The notes under the pieces: model-generated
Seen by the model: only the letters and a program-made list of their open reading frames with translations
What the model was told of the DNA's origin: nothing
Database searches by the model: none
Origin: Salinicola peritrichatus
GTDB taxonomy: Bacteria > Pseudomonadota > Gammaproteobacteria > Pseudomonadales > Halomonadaceae
Direction: 5' to 3'
DNA: 64,000 nt
Assembly: GCF_003206715.1 (NCBI RefSeq)
Contig: NZ_PZJU01000024.1
Span: forward strand, 30,636 to 94,635
Shown: in pieces, positions 27,555 through 36,101 of the stretch
Position numbering within the stretch: position 1 is the first letter of the stretch
How the letters are laid out: every line of letters begins with the position of its first letter
Translations under genes and position numbers: made by a program

Positions 27555-28598
27555 ATGCGCGTGCTGGGCATCGAAACCTCCTGCGACGAAACCGGCGTCG
27601 CCCTATACGACACCGACCGCGGGCTGCTGGCCGATGCGCTCTACAGCCAGATAGCGTTGCATGCCGAGTTCGGCGGCGTGGTGCCGGAACTCGCCTCCCG
27701 CGATCATACCCGCAAATTGCTGCCGCTGATCGATCAGGTACTCGCCGACGCCAGCCTCGACAAGCGCCAGCTCGACGCCATCGCCTACACCGCCGGACCC
27801 GGTCTGGTCGGCGCGCTGATGGTCGGCGCCTGCACCGCCCATGGCATGGCGCGGGCACTCGACATCCCGGTGCTCGGCGTGCATCACATGGAAGGCCATC
27901 TGCTGGCGCCGATGCTCGAGACGGAAGCGCCGGCCTTCCCGTTCGTCGCGCTGCTGGTCTCCGGCGGCCATACCCAGTTGGTCGACGTGCGCGGCCTGGG
28001 CGACTACCGCTTGCTGGGCGAGTCGGTCGACGACGCCGCCGGCGAGGCCTTCGACAAGGTCGCCAAGATGCTCGGGCTGCCCTACCCCGGCGGCCCCCAG
28101 GTCGCCGCCCTGGCGGAAAAGGGCAATACGGAGCGCTTTCGTTTCCCCCGCCCGATGACCGCCCGCCCGGGGCTCGATTTCAGTTTCTCGGGCCTGAAGA
28201 CGCACACGCTGACCGCACTACGCGCGCTCGAGGCCGACGGAGCGCTCGACGACCCAGCCCTGGAAGAACAGGCTCGTGCCGACATCGCCCGCGCCTTCGA
28301 GGACGCCGTCGTCGACACGCTGGTGATCAAGTGCCGTCGGGCGCTCAAGGCGAGCGGCCGGACGAGACTGGTCGTCGCCGGCGGAGTCAGCGCCAACCGA
28401 CGGCTGCGCGAGACGCTGGACGCCGCGCTGGCCAGACAGGGCGCCCGAGCCTTTTATCCGCGCGGCCGTTTCTGCACCGACAACGGCGCGATGATCGCCT
28501 ACGCCGGCGCCCAACGCCTGCTCGCCGGTCAGCGTAGCGAGACCATGCAGCCGCGCCCGCGCTGGCCACTGGCCGAGCTCACTCCTCCGGCCGCTTGA
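27555..28598 (+). CDS. tsaD: tRNA threonylcarbamoyladenosine transferase TsaD
   Basis: The 347-aa Kae1/Qri7-family protein transfers threonylcarbamoyl to adenosine 37 of ANN-decoding tRNAs, together with TsaB and TsaE. Diagnostic sequences are IETSCDETG at residues 6-14, the metal-binding HHMEGH with H111 and H115, the GGHTQL loop and the [10 protein letters not shown] segment. Length is normal for the family. The gene diverges from rpsU, a conserved arrangement in gammaproteobacteria, and its last 20 bases overlap the 3' end of plsY on the opposite strand. Confidence 0.98.
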   Translation: MRVLGIETSCDETGVALYDTDRGLLADALYSQIALHAEFGGVVPELASRDHTRKLLPLIDQVLADASLDKRQLDAIAYTAGPGLVGALMVGACTAHGMARALDIPVLGVHHMEGHLLAPMLETEAPAFPFVALLVSGGHTQLVDVRGLGDYRLLGESVDDAAGEAFDKVAKMLGLPYPGGPQVAALAEKGNTERFRFPRPMTARPGLDFSFSGLKTHTLTALRALEADGALDDPALEEQARADIARAFEDAVVDTLVIKCRRALKASGRTRLVVAGGVSANRRLRETLDAALARQGARAFYPRGRFCTDNGAMIAYAGAQRLLAGQRSETMQPRPRWPLAELTPPAA

Positions 28599-29226
28599 GC
28601 GCCCGCCTGTTGCGTAGCGCGTCCTCTTCGTCGAGCGGCGCGTGCGATCCATGACGTCGCTCGCGCCAAAGGCGGATGTTCCAGGCATGCCGCGCCAGTA
28701 CCAGCAGCGAGAACACGCAGATCACGCCGGTCATCGCCGGCGTCAGCCAGTAGCTCAGCAGCGGCGCCACTAGCGCCGCCGACAACGACGCAACGGCAGC
28801 CGTACGTACCCGCCAGGCCAGCACGAACCAGCAAGCCGCACAGATCAGCGCCACCGGTGTCGCCAGCATCAACAACACACCGAAAGCGCTGGCCACCGCT
28901 TTTCCTCCGCGGCCGCGATGCCATAGCGGACAGCTATGCCCGAGCATCACGCTCAACCCCACCAGTCCCTGCGCCCACACCGACAGCGACGCCGCTCCCG
29001 CCAGCCACAGTACCGGCATGCCCTTGACCGTATCGATGACCAGCGTCACCAGCGCCGGACGCCAACCATGGGCACGCAGCACGTTGGAGAAGCCGGGGTT
29101 GCCCGAACCCGCCCAGCGCGGATCGCGTAGTCCCCAGACACGGCATACCCAGATCGCCCCGAGCAGCGAACCGCTGAGATAACCGGCGCCAACCAGCAGG
29201 CCGGTCGTGAGAGTCGGTGGCAACAC
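28579..29226 (-). CDS. plsY: Acyl-phosphate glycerol-3-phosphate acyltransferase PlsY
   Basis: The 215-aa inner-membrane enzyme acylates glycerol-3-phosphate with acyl phosphate, the first step of phospholipid synthesis. The motifs [12 protein letters not shown] (about 41-52) and [17 protein letters not shown] (about 96-112) are the PlsY active-site motifs, and five hydrophobic segments are visible. The start is GTG at 29226, with AGGAGA at good spacing; an ATG 5 bases upstream is out of frame. The C-terminal tail of about 30 residues is charged and longer than in many homologues. An inverted-repeat element lies upstream, between plsY and folB. Confidence 0.93.
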   Translation of the reverse strand: MLPPTLTTGLLVGAGYLSGSLLGAIWVCRVWGLRDPRWAGSGNPGFSNVLRAHGWRPALVTLVIDTVKGMPVLWLAGAASLSVWAQGLVGLSVMLGHSCPLWHRGRGGKAVASAFGVLLMLATPVALICAACWFVLAWRVRTAAVASLSAALVAPLLSYWLTPAMTGVICVFSLLVLARHAWNIRLWRERRHGSHAPLDEEDALRNRRALKRPEE

Positions 29227-29322
29227 GCATCTTCTCCTGAAGCGAGGCGATCGACGACGTTCGGGAAAACCGCGCCGCGAGCCCTGATTCTGCCACTCTC
29301 ATGACGTACAATCGACGCCCAA

Positions 29323-29480
29323 GGAAATGCTGAATAAATCGGCGAGCAGGATGAAGCGCAAGGCGCACGCAGCGCAAAAACCGGAGTCTATGGGATATAG
29401 GTGAGGATTTTGACCGGGCTGACGCTCCAGCAGCGCGCAACGCAGCGATTCGCCTGCGCAGACATTTATACAACGTTTCC
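29323..29480. mobile_element. MITE-like element, copy A (158 bp)
   Basis: The left end GGAAATGCTGAATAAAT and right end ATTTATACAACGTTTCC are imperfect inverted repeats (14 of 17). The element is flanked on both sides by CCAA, a 4-bp target-site duplication. It holds no gene. It has about 16 extra bases near 29412-29435 compared with copy C. It lies between divergent plsY and folB, so it must have altered the promoter region of one or both. Confidence 0.85.
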
Positions 29481-29525
29481 CCAATGGGCCGTTGCCCCAT
29501 CGTTTCATCCGGACGAGGAACTCGC

Positions 29526-29879
29526 GTGGACCAGGTATTGATCGAAGGCTTGACGCTGGAAACGGTGATTGGCGTCTACGACTGGGAACGCAACGTGCGT
29601 CAGCGCCTCGAGCTGGATCTCGAACTGGTGACCGACATCCGCCCGGCGGCGCAGCACGATGATCTCACCCGGACCCTCGACTACGCCGCCATCTGTCAGC
29701 GTCTTGCCGATTACGCCGACGCCAACGCTCACGGCCTGGTCGAAACCTTCGCCGAGCGCGTCGCGGCGCTACTGATCGACGAGTTCGGCGTGCGCCGGCT
29801 GCGCCTCACCGTACGCAAGCCCGGCGCCGTGGCCGCCGCCCGCGCCGTAGGGGTGCGGATCGAGCGCGAGGCCGGCTGA
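29526..29879 (+). CDS. folB: Dihydroneopterin aldolase FolB
   Basis: The 117-aa enzyme converts 7,8-dihydroneopterin to 6-hydroxymethyl-dihydropterin in folate synthesis (and epimerises it). Typical FolB sequences are IEGLTLETVIGVYDWER at the start and VRKPGA near the end, which includes the catalytic lysine. The start is GTG at 29526, after GAGGAA; this makes the protein the normal family length. Its TGA overlaps the folK ATG (TGATG), so the two are translationally coupled. Confidence 0.96.
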   Translation: MDQVLIEGLTLETVIGVYDWERNVRQRLELDLELVTDIRPAAQHDDLTRTLDYAAICQRLADYADANAHGLVETFAERVAALLIDEFGVRRLRLTVRKPGAVAAARAVGVRIEREAG

Positions 29880-30409
29880 TGGCCCTGGCGGTTCTCGGAC
29901 TCGGCAGCAACATCGAGCGCGAGCGCCATCTGAGCCGGGCGCTCGACGCCCTGGCGACGCTGGCCGCTCCCGCGACGCTCCAGCCTTCGCGGGTGTTCGA
30001 AAGCCCGCCCGTCGGCTTCGAGGACGAGCGCCGTTTCTTCAACCTGGTCGTCGCCCTGGAAACCGAACTCGCTCCCACCGTGCTCAATGCGCGCTGCAAG
30101 GCGATCGAGCACGCCAACGGGCGCCCCAGCGGGCCGTCCAGATTCGTCGCACGCACCTTGGATATCGACCTGCTGCTGTGGGGCGACAGCGTCGGCAAAC
30201 AAGGCGGCGTAGTCCTGCCGCGCAGCGATATCGAACGCTACGCCTTCGTCCTGCACCCGCTGGCCGAACTGCTGCCGAACCACCGCCATCCGGCTCTCGG
30301 CGTGTCGTTCGCCGAACTATGGGCCGCGTTCGATGACAGCACACAGCCTCACTGGGCGGTCGATTTCATCTGGAACGGCACGGCGATCTCGCGTGCCGAC
30401 CCCGACTGA
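29879..30409 (+). CDS. folK: 6-hydroxymethyl-7,8-dihydropterin pyrophosphokinase FolK
   Basis: The 176-aa HPPK activates the FolB product with ATP for dihydropteroate synthesis. The start LGLGSNIERERHL, the FNLVVAL segment and the ATP/Mg motif RTLDIDLLLWG (about 92-102) are diagnostic. It overlaps folB by one base and forms a two-gene folate operon. The C-terminus, after PNHRHPALG, is slightly longer than in the E. coli protein. Confidence 0.96.
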   Translation: MALAVLGLGSNIERERHLSRALDALATLAAPATLQPSRVFESPPVGFEDERRFFNLVVALETELAPTVLNARCKAIEHANGRPSGPSRFVARTLDIDLLLWGDSVGKQGGVVLPRSDIERYAFVLHPLAELLPNHRHPALGVSFAELWAAFDDSTQPHWAVDFIWNGTAISRADPD

Positions 30410-30515
30410 CCATGGCGATGGCATCGGCAAACCGTCACAATCTCCATAATCTTTGCCCATTGCCTGAACCGTCGCTACATCGGCCTGCGACACACTCGGG
30501 AGATCGATCCGGTCC

Positions 30516-32006
30516 GTGAAAAAAACCGACCCCATGTTTCTATCGCTTAGTAGCCGACGCGACTGGCCCCGGCTGTCGCGCCTCAGTTTCAAGCTGTTCG
30601 CCATCATCCTGCTGACCAATGTTCTGATCAGCGGACTGGTTTTCGTATTCGTCTCGCGCAGCCTCGATCAGGGCTTCGTCAACTATCTCGAACGCAGCCA
30701 GACGACCCGCGCCGAGACGCTGGCCAACGCCCTCGGCGAGCAGTGGGCAAGCCGCGGCAGCTGGCAATGGCTGCGCGACAATCCGCGCGCCTGGCAGAGT
30801 CTGGTACGCAGTCAGCTGTGGCCGAGCGAGCGTCGCCCGCCCAGCGGGATCGACCGCGAACTCAGCGACGCCCGCGGCTATGTCCTGCTCGATGAATTGA
30901 GCAATCCCGTCATCGGCGAGCCGTTGCTCAACCCGCCGCCACGGGATCCCGACATGCCACCACCGCCTGAACCGCATTTCGTGCCCATCCGTAGTGGCGA
31001 CAGACTGGTTGGACAGCTTGGCTACCTGCCACCGGAGCGGCTGATGGCGCGCATGGACCAGATCTTCCTCGAGCGCCAGCAGCGCAGCCTGATGATCATC
31101 GTCGGCTCACTGTTCCTGGCCTCGCTGCTGCTGGCCGGCGGCCTGGCCTGGTGGCTCGGTCGCCGCGCCCGCTACATGACCCTGGCGACACGACGACTGA
31201 CGCTCGGCGACTACAGCGTGCGCCTCTCGGAGCGAGGCCGCGATGAACTCTCGCGACTGTCGGCCGACTTCAATCAGCTCGCCGAAACCCTCGAGGCCAA
31301 CCGCCGTGCGCGTCAGCACTGGGTTGCCGACATCGCCCATGAGTTGCGCACGCCGCTGGCGGTGTTGCGTGGCGAAATCGAAGCGATGCAGGACGGCGTG
31401 CGGGCGTTGACGCCGGACAACCTCGGCTCGCTGCAGCAGGAAGTCGACCAGCTCGGCCATCTGGTCGAGGATCTGCGACTGCTGGCCCAGAGCGATGCCG
31501 GCGCCCTCGACATGCACCTGGTCCCGCTGGATCTCGAAGAGTCCCTGGTGCAACGCCTGGAGGACAGCCGCCTGCGGCTGGAGAGCCACGGCCTCGAACT
31601 CTCGCTGGAGACGCAGTCGGCGCTGGTGCGCGCCGACAGCCAGCGCCTGCGCCAATTGTGGGACAACCTGCTCTCCAATACCCTCGCCTATACCGACAGC
31701 CCCGGCAAGCTGAGAGTCACCCTGAGGCGTCGCCGACAACAGGCGGAGGTGATCTGGGAAGACACCGCTCCCGGCGTGCCGGAGGCCGAACTTCCCCGCC
31801 TGACCGAGCGTCTTTACCGGATCGAGGCCTCGCGCAACCGCCGCAGTGGCGGCAGTGGCCTGGGACTGTCGATCGCCAGCGCCCTGATCGAAGCCCAGGG
31901 CGGCACCCTGGTGCCCTCCACCTCGCCACTCGGCGGGCTACGCTGGACTCTCTCCTTTCCGCTGGAAATGGCGACCACGCCATCTGTCATGGAGCTGGCT
32001 AGATGA
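30516..32006 (+). CDS. baeS: BaeS-like sensor histidine kinase
   Basis: The inner-membrane kinase is up to 496 aa with GTG start at 30516; an ATG at 30534 is a possible alternative. Two membrane helices (about 24-44 and 190-212) flank a periplasmic sensor, followed by HAMP, HisKA with phospho-accepting H275 in ADIAHELRTPL, and HATPase_c (GGSGLGLSIA). The N-terminal LSFKLFAIILLTN and GFVNYLERSQ resemble E. coli BaeS, a sensor of envelope stress and toxic compounds that induces efflux pumps. It overlaps baeR by 4 bases (ATGA). A proline-rich patch (PPPRDPDMPPPPEP) sits in the sensor domain. Confidence 0.87.
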   Translation: MKKTDPMFLSLSSRRDWPRLSRLSFKLFAIILLTNVLISGLVFVFVSRSLDQGFVNYLERSQTTRAETLANALGEQWASRGSWQWLRDNPRAWQSLVRSQLWPSERRPPSGIDRELSDARGYVLLDELSNPVIGEPLLNPPPRDPDMPPPPEPHFVPIRSGDRLVGQLGYLPPERLMARMDQIFLERQQRSLMIIVGSLFLASLLLAGGLAWWLGRRARYMTLATRRLTLGDYSVRLSERGRDELSRLSADFNQLAETLEANRRARQHWVADIAHELRTPLAVLRGEIEAMQDGVRALTPDNLGSLQQEVDQLGHLVEDLRLLAQSDAGALDMHLVPLDLEESLVQRLEDSRLRLESHGLELSLETQSALVRADSQRLRQLWDNLLSNTLAYTDSPGKLRVTLRRRRQQAEVIWEDTAPGVPEAELPRLTERLYRIEASRNRRSGGSGLGLSIASALIEAQGGTLVPSTSPLGGLRWTLSFPLEMATTPSVMELAR

Positions 32007-32692
32007 ACGACACCATCCTGATCGTCGAAGACGAACCCAAGATCGCGCGCCTGATCGCCGACTATCTGTCGAAGAGCGGCTACGCCTCCGACCACATCGA
32101 TCACGGCAATACCGTCATGGAGTGGCTCGAAGAGCAGACTCCGCTGCTGATCCTGCTCGACCTGATGCTACCCGGCACCGACGGTCTGACCCTGTGCCGT
32201 CAGATTCGCGAGCGCTACCCGTCGCTGCCGGTGATCATGCTGACCGCCCGGGTCGAGGAAGTGGACCGCCTGCTGGGACTGGAACTGGGTGCCGACGACT
32301 ACATCTGCAAGCCCTTCAGCCCGCGCGAGGTCGTGGCACGGGTCAAGGCGGTACTGCGACGCACCCACGGCAGCGTCCTCGGCGAGTCCCCGGCGGAAGG
32401 CGATCGCCTGGTACTCGACGAGGACGGCTGGCGCGCGCTGGCGGGCGGCCAGGACCTGGGCCTCACGGCGGTCGAGTTCCAACTGCTCAAGGTGATGATG
32501 CAGAGCCCCGGGCGCATCTTCTCGCGGGACCAGCTGATGGATCACATGTATCGCGACCACCGCATCGTGTCGGAACGCACCGTCGACAGCCACGTCAAGA
32601 AGCTCAGACGCAAGATCGCCGACATCTGGCCGGAACGGGACATCATCCGCTCCGTCTACGGTGTGGGGTACAAGTACCAGCCGGAGGAGTAG
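32003..32692 (+). CDS. baeR: BaeR-like OmpR-family response regulator
   Basis: The 229-aa protein has a receiver domain with acidic pocket E9/D10 and phospho-accepting D53 (LLDLMLPG), switch Thr and Lys residues (MLTAR, CKPFSPRE), and a C-terminal winged helix (about 130-226) with SERTVDSHVKKLRRKI. It is the partner of the baeS product next to it. The sequence fits BaeR, which activates multidrug efflux genes under envelope stress. Target genes are not in the immediate neighbourhood. It converges with the macro-domain gene, 12 bases away. Confidence 0.9.
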   Translation: MNDTILIVEDEPKIARLIADYLSKSGYASDHIDHGNTVMEWLEEQTPLLILLDLMLPGTDGLTLCRQIRERYPSLPVIMLTARVEEVDRLLGLELGADDYICKPFSPREVVARVKAVLRRTHGSVLGESPAEGDRLVLDEDGWRALAGGQDLGLTAVEFQLLKVMMQSPGRIFSRDQLMDHMYRDHRIVSERTVDSHVKKLRRKIADIWPERDIIRSVYGVGYKYQPEE

Positions 32693-32704
32693 GCGACACC
32701 GAGC

Positions 32705-33235
32705 CTAGGCATGGCGCAGATAGACTTCGGCATCCGCCGCCGAAAAGAACATCAGCGTCACCTCGAGGCCGGGAAGCGCGGGCAGCAGCTCGCGCATCAC
32801 ATCGGAGACGATACCAGCGGCGGCATCGGCCGGATAACCGTAGATGCCGGTGGAAATGGCGGGAAACGCCAGGCGGGAAAAATGCCGCTCCGCGGCCACG
32901 CGAAGCGAGTTGCGATAGCAGTTGGCGAGCAGTTCGGAGCGGTCCTCGGACTTGGCGTAGACAGGGCCGACCGTATGGATCACATAGGCTGCCGGCAACC
33001 GAAACCCCGGCGTGATCGCGACTTCGCCCACCGGCAACCCATCCGGCCATTCACGCGCGCGTAGCTCGCGGCACGCCTCGAGCAGTTCGGGACCGGCCGC
33101 CCGGTGGATCGCGCCATCCACGCCGCCACCGCCCAGCAGGCTCTTGTTGGCGGCGTTGACGATGGCGTCGCCGTCGAAGCGGGTGATATCGCCCTCGGCG
33201 ACGATCAGACGCTCGTTCTGCCAGTGGATCTTCAT
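32705..33235 (-). CDS. ymdB: Macro domain protein, O-acetyl-ADP-ribose deacetylase type
   Basis: The 176-aa protein is a single macro domain that binds ADP-ribose; family members such as YmdB deacetylate O-acetyl-ADP-ribose or remove ADP-ribose from proteins. Signature parts are GDITRFDGDAIVNAANKSLLGGGGVDGAIHR near the N-terminus in two blocks (GDIT..., then NAANxxLLGGGGVDGAIH) and AFPAISTGIYGYP near 120. ATG 33235 is chosen because GGAGGGAGC lies before it. It converges with baeR and is separated from fruA by 104 bases. Confidence 0.92.
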   Translation of the reverse strand: MKIHWQNERLIVAEGDITRFDGDAIVNAANKSLLGGGGVDGAIHRAAGPELLEACRELRAREWPDGLPVGEVAITPGFRLPAAYVIHTVGPVYAKSEDRSELLANCYRNSLRVAAERHFSRLAFPAISTGIYGYPADAAAGIVSDVMRELLPALPGLEVTLMFFSAADAEVYLRHA

Positions 33236-33339
33236 GCTCCCTCCAGCGTTGTTCGGGATTGTCTTTCCAGCATAGATCGTCCCGGGCGCCAAACACGAGC
33301 CGGCGGAAGTGGCGGGAGCCTCGCCCGGTCACGCCGGCG

Positions 33340-35139
33340 TCAGGAAGCCCTGCCCTCCGCCGGGGCGGTCGCGTCGGCGCCGGAAGCCGCCGGCAGCGCC
33401 ATCTCGCCGCGCTTGAGCAGCGCATAACCGACCCCGGTGACCAGCGAACCCGCCGCGATAGCCAGCAGATAGAGCAGTGCCTGATTGACCGCGTTGGGAA
33501 TCAGCAGCACGAACAGGCCGCCATGCGGCGCCATCAACTTGATGCCGAACCACATCGACAACGCGCCGGTCACCGCGCCGCCGATCATCGACGCCGGAAT
33601 CACCCGCAGCGGATCCTTGGCGGCGAACGGAATCGCTCCCTCGGTGATGAAGCACAGCCCCAGCACGAACGACGCCTTGCCCGCCTCGCGCTCGGCCTGG
33701 GCGAACCGGCTGCGTCTCAGCAACGTGGCCAATCCCATCCCGATGGGTGGCACCATGCCCGCGGCCATGATCGCCGCCATCGGCATGTAGGTCTCGCTCG
33801 ACAACAGTCCCACGCCGAAGGTATAGGCCGCCTTGTTGACCGGCCCGCCGAGATCGAAGCACATCATCGCGCCGAGCAGCACCCCGAGCAGCACGGCATT
33901 GGTGGAACCCATGTTGTTGAGAAATCCGGTCAACGTCGAGAGCAGTGCCGCCACCGGCGTGCCGACCACGTAGATCATCACCAGACCGGTGAACAGGCTG
34001 GCCAGCAGCGGAATGATCAGGATCGGCTTGAGCGACTCGACGCTGGCCGGCAGCTTGACGTAGCGCGTCACCGCCTTGGCCGAGTAACCGGCCAGGAAGC
34101 CGGCGAGAATGCCACCGATGAATCCCGCTCCCAGCGTCGAGGCCAGCATGCCGCCGATCATGCCCGGCGCGATCCCCGGACGGTCGGCGATCGAGTAGGC
34201 GATATAACCGGCCAGCACCGGCACCATCAACGCGAAGGCGGTGCCGCCGCCGATCTGCATCAGCGCCGCCGCCAGCGTGCCTTCCTGTTCGTAGGCCTTG
34301 ATCCCGAACACGAACGAGAGCGCGATGCACAGCCCACCCGCCACCACCATCGGCAGCATGAACGAGACCCCGGTCAGCAGGTGCTTGTAGAGCCCGCGCT
34401 CCTTGGCGCTCTTGTGCTCGCTGCCGGCACCTTTTTCGCTGCCGGCCGACTCCACTTGTGCCTCATCGAGTGCCCTCTGAATCGTCTGCCGGGGCTGCTT
34501 TAGCGCGGTTCCGGTGGACGTACGATAAACCGGCTTGCCGGCGAAGCGGGCATCGTCGATCTCGATATCGCAGGCCAGCAGCACCACATCCGCCGCGGCG
34601 ATGTCGGCCTCGCCGATCGGGTTCTGCGCGCCCACCGAGCCCTGAGTCTCGACATGGATCGCGTGCCCCATGTCGCGGCCGGCCTGCTCCAGCGCTTCGG
34701 CGGCCATGAAGGTGTGAGCGACACCGGTCGGGCAAGCGGTAACCGCCACGATGCGCTTGCCCATGTTCGCCCCGGCAGCCGGCCCGACGCCGCCCTTCGC
34801 CATCTCTTCGGTCGGTTCGCTGCCGGCATCGAAGGCGTCCGCCTCGCGAGCGGCGCGCTCGAGGAAGGCGTCCGGGTCCGGCAATGCCTGATGGATCGGC
34901 GCGCGGTAGAGCCGCTTGCCAGCGAAGCGCGCCGCCTGCGGTACCCGCTCGGCGGCGACCACGATCAGCTCGGCGGCGTCGAGCGCCTCTTTCGATACCG
35001 GCGTAACCGCTTCGAGTTCGCCGTGCATCTCCACCGCGACCGACCAGCCGCGCCGCCTGGCGGCCTGCTCGAGCCGGCGCGCGGCCAGAAAGGTCGTCGC
35101 CATGCCGCTGGGGCAGGCGGTGATCAGAATGACGTTCAT
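33340..35139 (-). CDS. fruA: PTS fructose transporter EIIB'BC, FruA
   Basis: The 599-aa membrane protein takes up fructose as fructose-1-phosphate. Its layout is an EIIB' domain (1 to about 95, C9 in ACPSGMATT), an EIIB domain (about 126-225, phosphorylated C136 in ACPTGVAHTF), and an EIIC membrane domain (about 255-590) with GGPVNKAAYTF and a final C-terminal helix. The E. coli FruA has the same B'BC order. The 5' end overlaps the fruK stop by 4 bases. It is the last gene of the fruBKA operon. Confidence 0.96.
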   Translation of the reverse strand: MNVILITACPSGMATTFLAARRLEQAARRRGWSVAVEMHGELEAVTPVSKEALDAAELIVVAAERVPQAARFAGKRLYRAPIHQALPDPDAFLERAAREADAFDAGSEPTEEMAKGGVGPAAGANMGKRIVAVTACPTGVAHTFMAAEALEQAGRDMGHAIHVETQGSVGAQNPIGEADIAAADVVLLACDIEIDDARFAGKPVYRTSTGTALKQPRQTIQRALDEAQVESAGSEKGAGSEHKSAKERGLYKHLLTGVSFMLPMVVAGGLCIALSFVFGIKAYEQEGTLAAALMQIGGGTAFALMVPVLAGYIAYSIADRPGIAPGMIGGMLASTLGAGFIGGILAGFLAGYSAKAVTRYVKLPASVESLKPILIIPLLASLFTGLVMIYVVGTPVAALLSTLTGFLNNMGSTNAVLLGVLLGAMMCFDLGGPVNKAAYTFGVGLLSSETYMPMAAIMAAGMVPPIGMGLATLLRRSRFAQAEREAGKASFVLGLCFITEGAIPFAAKDPLRVIPASMIGGAVTGALSMWFGIKLMAPHGGLFVLLIPNAVNQALLYLLAIAAGSLVTGVGYALLKRGEMALPAASGADATAPAEGRAS

Positions 35140-36101
35140 GCGTTTCCCCCGACGTGCGCCTCGCCACAGCGGTCGACACGCGTCTGTTGCAGTAATTCAT
35201 GGAAATCGCCGGCATGCGCCTCGCCGACGCCGATATGGCGGACCGCCTCGGCCGCCAACGCGGTGGCATAGCGCAGCGCCGACGCCGCTGGCTGGTTCCC
35301 GATCACGCCATGCAGCATCGCCGCCAGCAGGGTATCGCCGGCACCCACGGTGCTGACCACCTTGACCTTCGGCGGCGTGGCCAGCCATTCGCCGCGCCGA
35401 CTGACCCACAGCACACCGCCGGCCCCCAGCGACAGCAGCGCCTCGCCGACGCCGATGGCGTGCAGGCGACGCGCGGCGCAGAGTTGGGCATCGAGATCGT
35501 CGAGCCTGTTGCCGGCCCACTCGGCCAGTTCCTGCTCGTTGGGCTTGACCGCATCGGGCGGAACTTCCAGTGCCGCCGCCAGTGCCGGGCCGCTGGTGTC
35601 GACCCAGACCGGCATGCCGCTGGCCTTGAGCGCCTGAATCAGCGCCGCCAGCGCCTCCGGCGTCACGCCCGGCGGCAGGCTGCCGCTCACCACGACCGCT
35701 GCCGGCGATGTCGCCTTGCAACGCGCGGCGAGATCGGCGGTCAATTCGGCCAACGCCGATTCAGAGACCTCGATGCCCGGGCCGTTGATGTCGGTCACGC
35801 GCCCATCGTCCTCGGCCAGTTTGGCGTTGATCCGCGTCTCGCCGGGCAGGCGCAGACTGGCATCCTCGATGCCGAGGCGCCGGCAGGCGTGAACGAATGC
35901 CGCGTCGTTGTCCGCGCCCAGAAAGCCGCAAAGCGTCACCCGGTGCCCCAGCGCAGCGAGTACCCGAGCGACGTTGAGCCCCTTGCCGGCGGCCTCCAGA
36001 TGGGTGGCGCGGGTGCGGTTGACGGTGCCCGGTTCGAGCCGCGGCAACCGGATCGACAGATCCAGCGCCGGATTGAGCGTCACCACCAGCACGTGCGCCA
36101 T
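35136..36101 (-). CDS. fruK: 1-phosphofructokinase FruK
   Basis: The 321-aa PfkB-family kinase phosphorylates fructose-1-phosphate to fructose-1,6-bisphosphate. Features are TLNPALDLS at the N-terminus, AAGKGLNVARVLAALG near 38-53 and the catalytic STVGAGDTLLAA near 255. ATG 36101 overlaps the fruB stop (TGATG) and the 3' end overlaps fruA by 4 bases, so the operon is tightly coupled. A long upstream in-frame extension on this strand lies entirely within fruB and is not coding. Confidence 0.96.
   Translation of the reverse strand: MAHVLVVTLNPALDLSIRLPRLEPGTVNRTRATHLEAAGKGLNVARVLAALGHRVTLCGFLGADNDAAFVHACRRLGIEDASLRLPGETRINAKLAEDDGRVTDINGPGIEVSESALAELTADLAARCKATSPAAVVVSGSLPPGVTPEALAALIQALKASGMPVWVDTSGPALAAALEVPPDAVKPNEQELAEWAGNRLDDLDAQLCAARRLHAIGVGEALLSLGAGGVLWVSRRGEWLATPPKVKVVSTVGAGDTLLAAMLHGVIGNQPAASALRYATALAAEAVRHIGVGEAHAGDFHELLQQTRVDRCGEAHVGGNA

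Noticed and set aside
29321..29485. Structured RNA or riboswitch upstream of folB
   Set aside because: The inverted-repeat DNA there is shared with three unrelated loci and flanked by a target duplication, so a mobile element explains it better.
32705..33235. Macro-domain gene as part of a toxin-antitoxin or phage-defence pair
   Set aside because: No ADP-ribosyltransferase toxin or other defence gene is next to it; the neighbours are baeR and fruA.
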